Source: Arthrobacter sp. ov118
Lineage (GTDB): Bacteria; Actinomycetota; Actinomycetes; Actinomycetales; Micrococcaceae
Assembly (NCBI RefSeq): GCF_900116495.1
Contig: NZ_FPAY01000003.1
Span: 310,001 to 374,000, forward strand
Direction: 5' to 3'
DNA: 64,000 nt
Positions 1 to 7,955 of the stretch are shown here, in pieces. Under the pieces are notes generated by a model. It was not told the origin of the DNA. It did no database searches and saw only the letters and a program-made list of their open reading frames with translations. A program made the translations under genes and the position numbers. How positions within the stretch are numbered: the first letter of the stretch is position 1; each line of letters begins with the position of its first letter.

Positions 1-777
1 GTTGGGCTGTGCACCGGCGAAGCTGGCGATGGCCACGGTAACCGGCTGGGTTGCGTCGGACGAGAGCTGGCTGGCGATCAGGAATTCATTCCACGAGGAG
101 ATGAACGCCAGGATGGCCGTCGTGAAGATGGCCGGGGCGGCCAGCGGCATGATGACCTTCCGGAAGGCCTGTCCTTGGGTACAGCCGTCCACCCGCGCCG
201 ATTCCTCCAGCTCCCACGGCATCTCCCGGAAGAAGGACGTCATCGTGTAGACCGTCAGCGGCAGCACGAACGAGATGTTCGGGATGATCAGCGCCTGGTA
301 GGTACCCATCCAGCCGATGTTCGTGAAGAGCTGGAACAGCGGCGTGATGAGGGCGACGCCGGGGAACATGGAAGCCCCCAGGATGAAGCCCAGCACGAGG
401 TACTTGAACTTGAAGTTCAAGCGGGCCAGGGCGTAGGCGGCAAACACGCCGATCACCAGGGAAACGACGGTGACGACGGCACCGATGAACAGGCTGTTCA
501 GCAGTGCCTGGCCGAAGTGGTTGCCGAAGGACGTGTCGAACGCCGTCTTGAAGTTATCCAGCGTCACGTGGGTCGGCAGTATGGAGGTGTCGTAGGTATA
601 GCCGACGTCGCGGAACGCCGTCACCACCATCCAGTAAGCCGGAGCCAGGCACCAGAAGAGGATCACGACCGCACTGATGTAGGTGCGCGTCTGTGCCCAC
701 TTCTCGCGGTTCTGCGCGACCTTCCGCCCCTGGTCCTGCCTTGCGCGTAGTTCGGTCGCTTCGGTCGCGGCGGTCAT
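1..777 (-). CDS. Sugar ABC transporter permease, MalG type (partial)
   Basis: Second inner-membrane permease of a carbohydrate importer; its C-terminus runs off the left edge, leaving about 259 codons. The start is the ATG at 777, which overlaps the stop of the upstream permease gene as ATGA. Hydrophobic helices alternate with short loops, and the loop that docks on the ATPase carries an EAA-type motif (EESARVDG...PLAAP, about residues 190-215). It pairs with the MalF-type permease and lipoprotein just upstream. The ATPase is not in the visible part; in actinobacteria it is often a shared MsiK-like protein or lies further downstream. The substrate cannot be read from the sequence; alpha-glucosides or trehalose are typical for this family. 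Confidence 0.9.
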   Translation of the reverse strand, partial: MTAATEATELRARQDQGRKVAQNREKWAQTRTYISAVVILFWCLAPAYWMVVTAFRDVGYTYDTSILPTHVTLDNFKTAFDTSFGNHFGQALLNSLFIGAVVTVVSLVIGVFAAYALARLNFKFKYLVLGFILGASMFPGVALITPLFQLFTNIGWMGTYQALIIPNISFVLPLTVYTMTSFFREMPWELEESARVDGCTQGQAFRKVIMPLAAPAIFTTAILAFISSWNEFLIASQLSSDATQPVTVAIASFAGAQPN

Positions 778-1811
778 TTCTTCCCCTTACCTGCGCCGGT
801 CTGCTGCTCCACCACGTTCGCTCCAAGGAAGCGTACGAAGATGAAAGCCACAATGAAGATGATGATGAACGTGATGGTGGACAAAGCCGCCGCCGCGTTG
901 AAGCCCTGCCTGATCTGGTTGATCACCAGGATGGACAGCGTGGTGGTGTTGTTGGCGCCGCCCGTGAGGATGTACGGCAGGTCGAACATGCGCAGTGCGT
1001 CCAGGGTGCGGAACAAGATGGCCACCATGAGCGCCGGCTTCACCAGCGGCAGGGTGATCATCCGGAACCGCTGCCAGGCTGAGGCGCCGTCGACCTTGGC
1101 CGCCTCGTACACTTCCGCGGGAATCATCTGCAGCCCGGCAAGAATCAACAGCGCCATGAACGGAGTGGTCTTCCAGACGTCCGCGATGATCACCGCCCAC
1201 CTCGCCGGCCATTCGCTGCCAGTCCACAGGACGGTGGTGTTGAAGAGTTTATTGCCGATGCCTTCGAAGGCGAAGATAAACAGCCACAGCTTGGCCGTCA
1301 CTGCGGTGGGGATGGCCCACGGCACCAGGACAGCTGCTCGGACCAGGCTGCGGCCCTTGAAGGCCCGCGCCATGATGACGGCCATCCAGAAGCCGAGCAC
1401 CGTCTCCAGTGACACCGTGACGATGGTGAAGAAGAAAGTGGTGGCGGTTGCGGACCAGAACTGCGATCCGAGCGTGCCGGGCGGGCATTCGACGGTTCCG
1501 CCGCCGGGAGCCGGGCACTGCTGGAAGATCCAGTTAACGTAGTTCGAGAAGCCGGCAGGGCCACCTTCGGTGAAGAGGCCGGTGACGGGGTCCAGACCGG
1601 CATCCTTCTGGAACGACATCACTATGGCGGTGATGATCGGGTAGACGATCACCACCGACAAAGCGATGATGGTCGGCGCCAGCAGCCAGGCTGCCCAGCG
1701 CCCCTGCGTCGCGATGCGGTTGTCCTCTCCAACGCCCTTGGGAGCGTGGTGGATCGGTGCCCCGCCCGACGCCGGTGCCTTGACCGACGTCGGGCCTACT
1801 TCAGTTGCCAT
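774..1811 (-). CDS. Sugar ABC transporter permease, MalF type
   Basis: First permease of the sugar importer, 345 aa. A basic and Pro/Ala-rich cytoplasmic tail of about 40 residues precedes the first membrane helix (LLAPTIIALSVVIVYP). An insert with GGTVECPPG sits in the first periplasmic loop, as is usual for MalF-like permeases. The EAA motif reads EVYEAAKVDGASAWQ, followed by LPLVKP, at about residues 233-258. The gene starts 7 bp after the binding-protein gene and overlaps the next permease by 4 bp, so the three are one transcript. The family assignment is firm; the sugar is not known. Confidence 0.92.
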   Translation of the reverse strand: MATEVGPTSVKAPASGGAPIHHAPKGVGEDNRIATQGRWAAWLLAPTIIALSVVIVYPIITAIVMSFQKDAGLDPVTGLFTEGGPAGFSNYVNWIFQQCPAPGGGTVECPPGTLGSQFWSATATTFFFTIVTVSLETVLGFWMAVIMARAFKGRSLVRAAVLVPWAIPTAVTAKLWLFIFAFEGIGNKLFNTTVLWTGSEWPARWAVIIADVWKTTPFMALLILAGLQMIPAEVYEAAKVDGASAWQRFRMITLPLVKPALMVAILFRTLDALRMFDLPYILTGGANNTTTLSILVINQIRQGFNAAAALSTITFIIIFIVAFIFVRFLGANVVEQQTGAGKGKK

Positions 1812-1818
1812 GATGGAC

Positions 1819-3111
1819 CTACTGTCCCGCGCTCGCGGACTCGATGGACTTCTGCATGTCGGAAAGGGCCGCGTCTACGGTCTTCTCACCCTTGATGGCC
1901 GAGTATGCGTTTTCCTGGATGGCCTTGGTGACGGCCGGGTAGAACGGCGAGACCGGGCGCGGCACGGCGTTCTCGATCGAGGTCTTCAGGACCGGCAGGT
2001 ACGGCAGCTTGGCGACGAGTTCCTTGTCGTCGTAGAGCTTGCCGAGCACCGGTGCGAGCGAACCCTGCGTGGCAAAGAACTTCTGGTTCTCTTCGGAGGT
2101 GAGGAACTTCAGGAAGTCCAGGGCCGTGGCCTTGTTCTTCGAGTAGACGCTGATCCCGGCACTGTGGCCGCCGAGGGAGGAGGCGCCGGGGCCTGTCTTG
2201 CCCGGGAGGGCCGTCATGCCCAGGACGTCCTTGACCTTCGAGGAACCTTCGGTCGTGGCCAGGTTGTAGACGTAAGGCCAGTTGCGCAGGAACAGCAGCT
2301 TGCCGTCCTGGAACGCCTGACGGCTCTCCTCCTCCTGGAAGGTAATGGCTTCCTTCGGAATGCTGCCATCCGCGTAAGCCTTCGTCAGGTTGGCCATGCC
2401 GGCCTTCGCCTCAGCGGTCAGCAGGTTGGGCTTGCCGTCGGCGTCCAGCACTGCTCCGCCGGCGGAGTTGATCGCCTCGGAGGCGTTGACGGTGAGGCCC
2501 TCGTACTTCTTGAACTGGCCGGAGTAGCAGCCGATGTTCTTGGACTTCGCGATGGAGCACATGCTCATCATCTCGTCCCAGGTCTTCGGGGGCGTCGGGA
2601 CCAGATCCTTGCGGTAGTACAGAATGCCGCCGTCGGATGATTCCGGTGCCGCGTACAGCGTGCCCTTGTAGGAGGCGGCCGTGACGGTCGGCTTCAGCAT
2701 CTCCGAGGTGTCCAGCGCCATCTTGTCCTTGAGCGGCTGCAGCCAGCCCTTGGCTGCGAATTCGGCGGTCCAGACGACGTCGACGCTTGCGACGTCGTAG
2801 CCGGCGTCCTTGGCCTGGAAGTGCTGGACAAGGTCATCGTGCTGCTGGTCGGCCTGGTCGGTCTGCTCCTTGAAGGTGACCTTCTCATTCGGGTGGGCGG
2901 CGTTCCACTTCTCGATCAGCGGGCGGACAACGTTGCTGTTGTCCTTGCCCTGGACGTACGTGATGGGGCCGCGCCCGTCCAAGCCCTGCGAGGCGGCGTC
3001 GCCGCCACCGCCGCCGCTCGTACTGCCGCCACCTCCGCCGCCACAGGCCGAAAGGGTGAGGGCCAAAATGCCCGCTGTGGCAGCGGGAAGAAGGATATTG
3101 CGGGTTTTCAT
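1819..3111 (-). CDS. Extracellular sugar-binding lipoprotein of ABC importer
   Basis: Solute-binding protein, 430 aa, that delivers sugar to the two permeases downstream. The N-terminus is a lipoprotein signal: a basic start, a hydrophobic stretch and the lipobox L20-S-A-C23, followed by a Gly/Ser-rich tether. The rest has the mixed composition of the MalE-like (family 1) binding proteins, with short aromatic stretches that commonly line a sugar pocket. A GAGGAG sequence stands upstream of the ATG at 3111. The gene is first in its operon and lies behind a promoter overlapped by a LacI-type operator. It resembles the trehalose-type LpqY/ThuE group in layout, but the ligand is not provable here. 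Confidence 0.9.
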   Translation of the reverse strand: MKTRNILLPAATAGILALTLSACGGGGGGSTSGGGGGDAASQGLDGRGPITYVQGKDNSNVVRPLIEKWNAAHPNEKVTFKEQTDQADQQHDDLVQHFQAKDAGYDVASVDVVWTAEFAAKGWLQPLKDKMALDTSEMLKPTVTAASYKGTLYAAPESSDGGILYYRKDLVPTPPKTWDEMMSMCSIAKSKNIGCYSGQFKKYEGLTVNASEAINSAGGAVLDADGKPNLLTAEAKAGMANLTKAYADGSIPKEAITFQEEESRQAFQDGKLLFLRNWPYVYNLATTEGSSKVKDVLGMTALPGKTGPGASSLGGHSAGISVYSKNKATALDFLKFLTSEENQKFFATQGSLAPVLGKLYDDKELVAKLPYLPVLKTSIENAVPRPVSPFYPAVTKAIQENAYSAIKGEKTVDAALSDMQKSIESASAGQ

Positions 3112-3173
3112 ACTGGAGTGCTCCTCGCTGAGTACCGGTGAAAAACGGCCGTGCAGTTAATGTGCCGACCATC

Positions 3174-3202
3174 ACAGTAGTAATGAGGAACAAGTAATGC
3201 AA
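3174..3202 (-). promoter_or_regulatory. Promoter of the sugar ABC operon
   Basis: Read on the minus strand, TTGCAT (3202-3197) and TACTGT (3179-3174) are separated by exactly 17 bp. This is a good match to a housekeeping sigma promoter and lies 60-90 bp upstream of the binding-protein ATG at 3111. The -35 box lies partly inside the LacI-type operator. Confidence 0.55.
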
Positions 3203-3211
3203 GCGTTTACA
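3198..3211. promoter_or_regulatory. LacI-family operator
   Basis: TGCAAGCGTTTACA is a near-perfect 14-bp palindrome centred on CG, the form typical of LacI/GalR-family operators. It overlaps the -35 box of the sugar operon promoter, so binding should repress transcription until the sugar is present. The repressor gene is not in the visible part and may lie beyond the left edge. Confidence 0.7.
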
Positions 3212-3255
3212 TCAAACCTTTACGCAAAGGAGACTCAGCGGCCCCTTGGGCCGGC

Positions 3256-3867
3256 TCAGTGAACGCGCTCAGCCCGGCCGAACCGCGACCGCGCGCCGGA
3301 TCCGATGCGGATCAGGACGGGAGTGCGCCTGCCGATCACGGCGTCCAGAGCCTCCACGAGTGCGGAGATCTCGGCGGCGAGCGTGTGCGGGGCGACGCCC
3401 TGGCGCGGCTCCACCCGGATCTTCAAGGCAGGTTCGCCCCGGATCGCGTAGGCGGCAACAGTGACACCGGTCAGGTCCGGCCGGTCCGCGAGGGCGGCAC
3501 GGAGCGCCTGCTCCGCCACTCCGCCGCCGATCGCGACGTTGCCCGGCACGCCGCCAGGATCCTCCTCCGCCACGAGCAGGTTGGTCCGGCCCTTGCCCTG
3601 CTGGGCAACCCAGGCGACCATCAGGCCCAGCACCACTACCAACACAAGGCAGATCACGAGCCACAGCCAGCTTTCCTGCCGGCCGGGGAACTGCGTACGT
3701 GCAAACAAGTCGAGCCAGAAACTCAGGACGCCGCCCGCCCAGCCATGCCACCACGCCGCGACGGCGGGGACGCTCACCAGCAGCATCAGGAGAACTCCGA
3801 TGGCGAGAAGCACGATGCCGACGATGCCGAGCAGGATGCGGTTTAGGACCCTGGGAGTGTTGTTCAT
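3256..3867 (-). CDS. AmaP-like membrane anchor protein of the Asp23 cluster
   Basis: Protein of 203 aa with two membrane helices near the N-terminus (about residues 10-37 and 60-83, the second beginning after LWLVICLVLVVV) and a C-terminal soluble domain of about 110 residues. The arrangement is that of the alkaline-shock membrane anchor AmaP, which tethers Asp23 to the membrane in Firmicutes. It is the last gene of a five-gene minus-strand set in which each gene overlaps the next by 4 bp. Assignment rests on topology and position next to two Asp23 genes. Confidence 0.75.
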   Translation of the reverse strand: MNNTPRVLNRILLGIVGIVLLAIGVLLMLLVSVPAVAAWWHGWAGGVLSFWLDLFARTQFPGRQESWLWLVICLVLVVVLGLMVAWVAQQGKGRTNLLVAEEDPGGVPGNVAIGGGVAEQALRAALADRPDLTGVTVAAYAIRGEPALKIRVEPRQGVAPHTLAAEISALVEALDAVIGRRTPVLIRIGSGARSRFGRAERVH

Positions 3868-4517
3868 GCCCCCACCACCCCGGCTGTGGCGACCTGGAGC
3901 TGCACGTCCGGCATGGGCACGGGGTGCATGTCCTGCAGCTCCCGGCGCACGGCCTCAAGGACGGTGTCCTGGCGCAGCGGTATGCCGGAGGTGGGCCGGA
4001 CGTTGACCACCACACGGTTCCGCGACACGACCACCATCACCTGCTCCGGGCTCACGTTGGCCGCCATCCGCGCCCGGCGCGCCAGGGCCGCGGCGATCAC
4101 TTCGTCGTCCACCACGACGGCGGCCCGGCGGTCCGGGAACAGGTGGCGCGCCCGCCGTCCCGGCAGCACGGCATTGAGGAAAAAGAACAGTCCCGCCATG
4201 GTCACCACAGCGCCGGTGACGCCCAGCAGAAGCGGCGGAATTCCGGCCGGGAGCGCGACTACGCGCTCCGCCGCCGTCAGGGGGTCCACGAGCCACGGCG
4301 GTTGCCCGATCGCTCGCACCCCCGTCTCCAGCAGCGCATAACCGCAGACAACGCTGACCAGGACGGCAGCGATCATGGACACGACGGCCCGGGACGGGCG
4401 CGTTTCCCGCCGGAGGACGCGCTCCATGCCCGCCGCACCGGCACCAAGCGGTGGGGTCGCCGGCTCTGCGCCGTCGGGCGGACCGGAGACAGGTGTGTTC
4501 CGGATATCGTGGCTCAA
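3864..4517 (-). CDS. DUF6286-like membrane protein of the Asp23 cluster
   Basis: Protein of 217 aa. A Pro/Gly-rich cytoplasmic N-terminus is followed by a conserved-looking RETRPSRAVVSMIAAVLVS segment that begins the first membrane helix (about residues 38-65). A second helix (about 95-120) follows, then a soluble C-terminal domain (VVVSRNRVVVNVRPTSG) that resembles an Asp23-associated fold. Proteins of this shape are regular members of actinobacterial Asp23 operons and are usually labelled DUF6286. The gene overlaps both neighbours by 4 bp. Its molecular role is not known; a second membrane anchor or partner is the natural guess. Confidence 0.7.
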   Translation of the reverse strand: MSHDIRNTPVSGPPDGAEPATPPLGAGAAGMERVLRRETRPSRAVVSMIAAVLVSVVCGYALLETGVRAIGQPPWLVDPLTAAERVVALPAGIPPLLLGVTGAVVTMAGLFFFLNAVLPGRRARHLFPDRRAAVVVDDEVIAAALARRARMAANVSPEQVMVVVSRNRVVVNVRPTSGIPLRQDTVLEAVRRELQDMHPVPMPDVQLQVATAGVVGA

Positions 4518-4897
4518 CGCACCCGCCTTCTCCCCTGCACCGCAGCACCGCTGATGCGGATGTCCACCCGGCTTAGCTGCACCCCGCTCAGTTCGATCAC
4601 CCTCTGCAGGATCCTGGACCTGGCGGCGAGGGCCCGCTCCCAGATGGAACCGCCGAAACCCTCCACGCGGGCGGGATCGCGGAGAACCTGGGTGAGGGGC
4701 GGGATGGCGACGGGGGTGACCAGCGAGAGCGCCAGCAGGCCGTCGTCATCCGTCCACTCGACACGCACGTCGTGGGCCGGCACGCCGAAGGCCTCGCCCG
4801 CGGCCGCCCGTGCCACGCTCGTCAGGGCCTCGGTGCTGATGCGGGTGTGGCCCGCCATCGCGACGCCGCGGACCGGCGCCCCAGCCGTGATGCTCAT
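4514..4897 (-). CDS. Asp23/Gls24 family protein, divergent copy
   Basis: Protein of 127 aa, predicted soluble. It starts ISTEALTSVARAAAGEAFGV and ends in a beta-rich region (RVDIRISGAAVQG), following the order of Asp23/Gls24 domains, but it is shorter and more divergent than the first Asp23 gene of the operon (5082-5561). Asp23 proteins form abundant membrane-anchored assemblies linked to envelope stress. Having two different Asp23 proteins in one operon suggests a mixed assembly. The gene overlaps its neighbours by 4 bp on both sides. Confidence 0.7.
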   Translation of the reverse strand: MSITAGAPVRGVAMAGHTRISTEALTSVARAAAGEAFGVPAHDVRVEWTDDDGLLALSLVTPVAIPPLTQVLRDPARVEGFGGSIWERALAARSRILQRVIELSGVQLSRVDIRISGAAVQGRRRVR

Positions 4898-5085
4898 GAG
4901 GAGGAACGCCGGCCCGTGAGCGCGTCAAACACGCTGCGCAGATCCAGTTTCCCTTCTGCGGCCCGGCCCAGGAGAGCGCCGACGCCCATGAAGAGCAGGG
5001 CGCCGAGGAAGCCCCACGCACCGAACTGGAAGGACATGAAAGCCACAAAGGCGCCCGCGGCGATTCCCACTACCGTCAGACTCAT
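4894..5085 (-). CDS. Small DUF2273-like membrane protein of the Asp23 cluster
   Basis: Protein of 63 aa. It consists of two closely spaced glycine-rich helices (VVGIAAGAFVAFMSFQFG and FLGALLFMGVGALLG) and a short basic tail. Small two-helix proteins of this kind (DUF2273 in Firmicutes) sit beside Asp23 and AmaP genes. It overlaps the first Asp23 gene and the second Asp23 gene by 4 bp each, so translation is likely coupled across the operon. Confidence 0.7.
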   Translation of the reverse strand: MSLTVVGIAAGAFVAFMSFQFGAWGFLGALLFMGVGALLGRAAEGKLDLRSVFDALTGRRSSS

Positions 5086-5561
5086 TGGATTGCCTCCCTT
5101 GCCGGCCGGACCTCGCCCGTCGTGACCGGTTTAGCCGGGCCGGGCACATAAACGTCGATGATCTCGATGTTTACCTCGATCACCTCGAGCCCCACGAGTT
5201 CCTCCACTGCGGTGTACACGGCGGCTCGGATCTGCCCTGCCAGGGCGTGCAGGGCAGTGCCGTACAGCGCGACAACGTCGATGTCCACGGCGACCTGTGT
5301 TTCGCCAACTTCGACGCGCACCCCCGCGGCGTGGTCGATGTTGCCCACGGCGTCGCGGATAGCCCCCAAGGCCCGCGACGGGCCCGACCCTAGCGAGTAG
5401 ACCCCGGGTACGGAGCGGGCGGCGATTCCCGCGACCTTGGCGACGGCGGCTTCCGAAATGACGGTGCGGCCTGTGGCGGCCAGTCCAGGCACCCCGTCAG
5501 CAGGACTGGGGACAGAACTGGCCACAGGACCGGCAACGGGTTGAGGATTTTGGTATTCCAC
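5082..5561 (-). CDS. Asp23/Gls24 family envelope stress protein
   Basis: First gene of the Asp23 operon, 159 aa. After a 35-residue flexible N-terminus the family motif begins at VISEAAVAKVAGIAARSVPG, and the domain continues through VAVDIDVVALYGTALHALA to EVNIEIIDVYVPG. The start is a GTG at 5561 with AGGGGGAG 7 bases upstream, a strong ribosome binding site that fits an abundant protein. It is translated ahead of the small membrane protein, second Asp23, DUF6286 protein and AmaP. The role in actinobacteria is inferred from staphylococcal Asp23 (envelope stress, membrane-associated). Confidence 0.88.
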   Translation of the reverse strand: MEYQNPQPVAGPVASSVPSPADGVPGLAATGRTVISEAAVAKVAGIAARSVPGVYSLGSGPSRALGAIRDAVGNIDHAAGVRVEVGETQVAVDIDVVALYGTALHALAGQIRAAVYTAVEELVGLEVIEVNIEIIDVYVPGPAKPVTTGEVRPAREAIQ

Positions 5562-5662
5562 GACGCACTCCCCCTTCTCTTTGACACCACCCTAGCCCCT
5601 GGCCCCGCGGCGGGGGCGATTTTCTTGCCGCGCTTCCTTGCCGTGGGCAAGGCCGCCCGCCC

Positions 5663-6109
5663 CTACTTGCAGTTGGCGGCGATCCACTCCGTCACGGGAG
5701 CCATGGCGGCCTGGAGCTTGCCGCTGGAGAACACGGTCTGGTCGGTGACGCCTGCAACTGCCACGTCCTTGAGGTTGGCGAAGTCGGCCTTGAGACTGTC
5801 GGGGACGCGCTCGGCTGTCGCGGCCAGCTCCGCCTCGTACTGTTTCAGTTCGGCCGTCTTACCCTGCGCCGCGGACAGCGGAAGGAGCGTGGCGCCGGTG
5901 GCCTGCTCGGAGATCTTGGCGCAGGCCTCGGCCGCCGTCGCGAAGTCGCCGTTCGGGCCGGAGGCGGCACTGGGACTCGGCGTCGCGGAGGCGGGAGCGG
6001 CGGCGGACGACGGCGCACTGCCGGCCTGCGGTGCCGAACAGCCGGTGAGGGCCAGCGCACCGAGGAGGGCGGCGAGGGCGAGAGGACGGGCGATGTTCTT
6101 CGAAGTCAC
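5663..6109 (-). CDS. Hypothetical lipoprotein
   Basis: Protein of 148 aa with a lipoprotein signal: basic start, hydrophobic core and lipobox L21-T-G-C24. A Ser/Ala/Pro-rich tether of about 30 residues follows, then a helical domain of about 95 residues. It ends in the sequence AANCK, and two cysteines (in EACAK and ANCK) could form a disulfide. The start is taken as GTG at 6109. I do not recognise a family; similar small lipoproteins are common in Arthrobacter. It follows the tRNA operon terminator and precedes the Asp23 operon on the same strand. Confidence 0.75.
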   Translation of the reverse strand: MTSKNIARPLALAALLGALALTGCSAPQAGSAPSSAAAPASATPSPSAASGPNGDFATAAEACAKISEQATGATLLPLSAAQGKTAELKQYEAELAATAERVPDSLKADFANLKDVAVAGVTDQTVFSSGKLQAAMAPVTEWIAANCK

Positions 6110-6299
6110 GTTGCAGAATCACTTTTCGGTTGAGATTGCGCCGCCCGCCCGGACCGGGCTGCCGGCGGCCTTGGTGGTCTTTCCCCAGCGTGCGAGTCTA
6201 GCCGGGCTGACGGCCCCGCTCCCAAAACCCGTCCCCCCGGCCATCCCCGCCGTCGACCTTCCGCCGAAATCCCTCGCCGAAAAGAGGAACGAGGGGGTT

Positions 6300-6337
6300 A
6301 AAAGAAGAAAAGCACCAGTTCGAATGAACTGATGCTT
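6300..6337 (-). terminator. Rho-independent terminator of the tRNA operon
   Basis: On the minus strand, just after tRNA-Phe, a 12-bp stem (AAGCATCAGTTC paired with GAACTGGTGCTT, one G-T wobble) closes a 4-base loop. It is followed by a T-rich run (TTTCTTCTTTT). The arms are 6326-6337 and 6310-6321. This is one of the few classic intrinsic terminators in the window. Confidence 0.8.
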
Positions 6338-6342
6338 CCCAG

Positions 6343-6418
6343 TGGTGGCTCCGACCGGCGTCGATCCGGTGACCTTTCGATTTTCAGTCGAACGCTCTAC
6401 CAACTGAGCTACAGAGCC
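6343..6418 (-). tRNA. tRNA-Phe (GAA)
   Basis: Complete cloverleaf of 76 nt including an encoded CCA tail (6343-6345). The anticodon loop reads CTGAAAA with anticodon GAA. The acceptor stem GGCTCTG/CGGAGCC has one G-T pair, and the T arm is ACCGG-loop-CCGGT. It is the last of three tRNAs transcribed together. Confidence 0.97.
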
Positions 6419-6467
6419 TAGGTGACACGTCACCTTGAGAGCCGAAGTCTTCTTCCGGCAATCAGAG

Positions 6468-6541
6468 CGACCCTGACGGGACTTGAACCCGCGACCTCCG
6501 CCGTGACAGGGCGGCGCGCTAACCAACTGCGCTACAGGGCC
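6468..6541 (-). tRNA. tRNA-Asp (GTC)
   Basis: Cloverleaf of 74 nt with anticodon loop CTGTCAC (anticodon GTC), acceptor stem GGCCCTG/CAGGGTC and the discriminator G expected for Asp. CCA is not encoded. It lies between tRNA-Glu and tRNA-Phe on the same strand. Confidence 0.97.
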
Positions 6542-6644
6542 TTGCTTGTTACTGCTTTTCTTGCTTTCTGCAGTATCGCTACCGCAGTTTTTCAAGGTCT
6601 TTAGCCTACCAGACTTTTTCATCCGGCTTGACCAGTTCCTTGCG

Positions 6645-6717
6645 TACCCCCAACGGGATTCGAACCCGTGCCGCCGCCGTGAAAGGGCGGTGTCCTAGGC
6701 CGCTAGACGATGGGGGC
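6645..6717 (-). tRNA. tRNA-Glu (TTC)
   Basis: Cloverleaf of 73 nt with anticodon loop CTTTCAC (anticodon TTC) and acceptor stem GCCCCCA/TGGGGGT. CCA is not encoded. It is the first tRNA after the promoter at 6812-6840. Confidence 0.97.
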
Positions 6718-6811
6718 CAGGACGCCATCCGACTGAACGCTTCAGGGCAAAAATTAAGGGCCGAAGCCTTTCGTTTTTGTCCCCTCGGGTTCCTCCGAAC
6801 TGGACTATAAA

Positions 6812-6840
6812 ACTATAAGGGCGACCCCCCGATAATCCAA
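6812..6840 (-). promoter_or_regulatory. Promoter of the tRNA Glu-Asp-Phe operon
   Basis: On the minus strand TTGGAT (6840-6835) and TATAGT (6817-6812) are separated by 17 bp, about 95 bp ahead of the tRNA-Glu 5' end. The AT-rich block around the -10 stands out from the GC-rich surroundings. A small TTCG-loop hairpin followed by a T run (about 6742-6770) lies in the leader. Confidence 0.65.
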
Positions 6841-6878
6841 AATCGGCCCCCGCCGGAGCAAGTTGGAGTGCGCGGTGG

Positions 6879-7913
6879 GTGCAAGATGGACTGATGGATG
6901 CCGTTGATGCCCTCAATGAGATTGCGTTCTGGCTGGAACGCGAGCTAGCCCCCACGTTCAAGATTCAGGCGTTCCGGAAGGCGGCCGGGATCATCGGCGC
7001 CCTGGAACCGGATGAGGTCGCAGCGCGGGCCCGCAACGGCAGGCTGAAGAGCATGAAGGGCATCGGGGACAGGACGTTCGACGTCATCAGGCAGGCGGTC
7101 GACGGCGGCGTACCCGACTACCTCGAGAGCCTGCGGGAACGCGGGCAGCAGCCGCTCGCGAAAGGCGGCGCCGAGCTGCGCGCCGCCCTCCGCGGGGACC
7201 TGCACAGCCACAGCGACTGGTCCGACGGCGGGTCCCCGATCGGGCTCATGGCCGAGGCCGCGCGGACGCTGGGCCGGGATTACCTTGCCCTCACGGACCA
7301 CTCCCCCAACCTCAAGATCGCCAACGGCCTAAGCGCCGAACGCCTCCGGGAACAGCTGGACGTTGTTGCGGACATCAACGGGGACGGCGGGGACTTCCGG
7401 CTCCTGGCCGGGATCGAGGTGGACATCCTGGAGGACGGCACCCTGGACCAAACCCCGGACATGCTGGACCGGCTGGACATCGTGGTGGCGAGCGTGCACT
7501 CGAAACTCCGCTCTGACCGGCGCACCATGACCGAGAGAATGCTGGGCGCCATCAACGATCCGCACATGAATGTCCTGGGCCACTGCACCGGGCGGCTGAT
7601 GCAGGGGTCGAGGGGAACCCGGCCGCAGTCCGAGTTCGACGCCGAGCGCGTGTTCGCCGCGTGCGCGGAGAACAATGTCGCCGTCGAAATCAATTCCCGT
7701 CCCGAGCGGCAGGATCCGCCGGACGAGCTGATCAGGCTGGCCCTCGACGCCGGCTGCCTCTTCAGCATCGACAGTGATGCCCACGCGCCCGGCCAGCTGG
7801 ATTTCCTGCAGTACGGCGCCGAGCGGGCGGCCTCAAACGGCGTGCCCGCCGAGCGGATCGTCACCACCTGGCCCCTGGATCGGCTGCTGGAGTGGTCCGG
7901 ACGCGGCAAGTAG
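6879..7913 (+). CDS. PHP-domain metal-dependent phosphoesterase with helix-hairpin-helix
   Basis: Protein of 344 aa. The N-terminal 100 residues hold a helix-hairpin-helix DNA-contact motif (MKGIGDRT, 59-66). A PHP domain follows with the first metal motif DLHSHSDWSDG (H109, H111), then ALTDHSP, and a late SIDSDAHAPGQL that supplies the last ligands. This is the C-terminal half of bacterial PolX polymerases without the polymerase part; stand-alone versions are common in actinobacteria and are thought to be DNA-repair phosphatases or nucleases. GTG 6879 has GGAG 10 bases upstream; ATG 6894 is an alternative start. It is divergent from the tRNA operon. Confidence 0.85.
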   Translation: MQDGLMDAVDALNEIAFWLERELAPTFKIQAFRKAAGIIGALEPDEVAARARNGRLKSMKGIGDRTFDVIRQAVDGGVPDYLESLRERGQQPLAKGGAELRAALRGDLHSHSDWSDGGSPIGLMAEAARTLGRDYLALTDHSPNLKIANGLSAERLREQLDVVADINGDGGDFRLLAGIEVDILEDGTLDQTPDMLDRLDIVVASVHSKLRSDRRTMTERMLGAINDPHMNVLGHCTGRLMQGSRGTRPQSEFDAERVFAACAENNVAVEINSRPERQDPPDELIRLALDAGCLFSIDSDAHAPGQLDFLQYGAERAASNGVPAERIVTTWPLDRLLEWSGRGK

Positions 7914-7955
7914 CCGCCGCAGCCGCGCCCAGCCCACCAACGGCCCGCCAACGGC

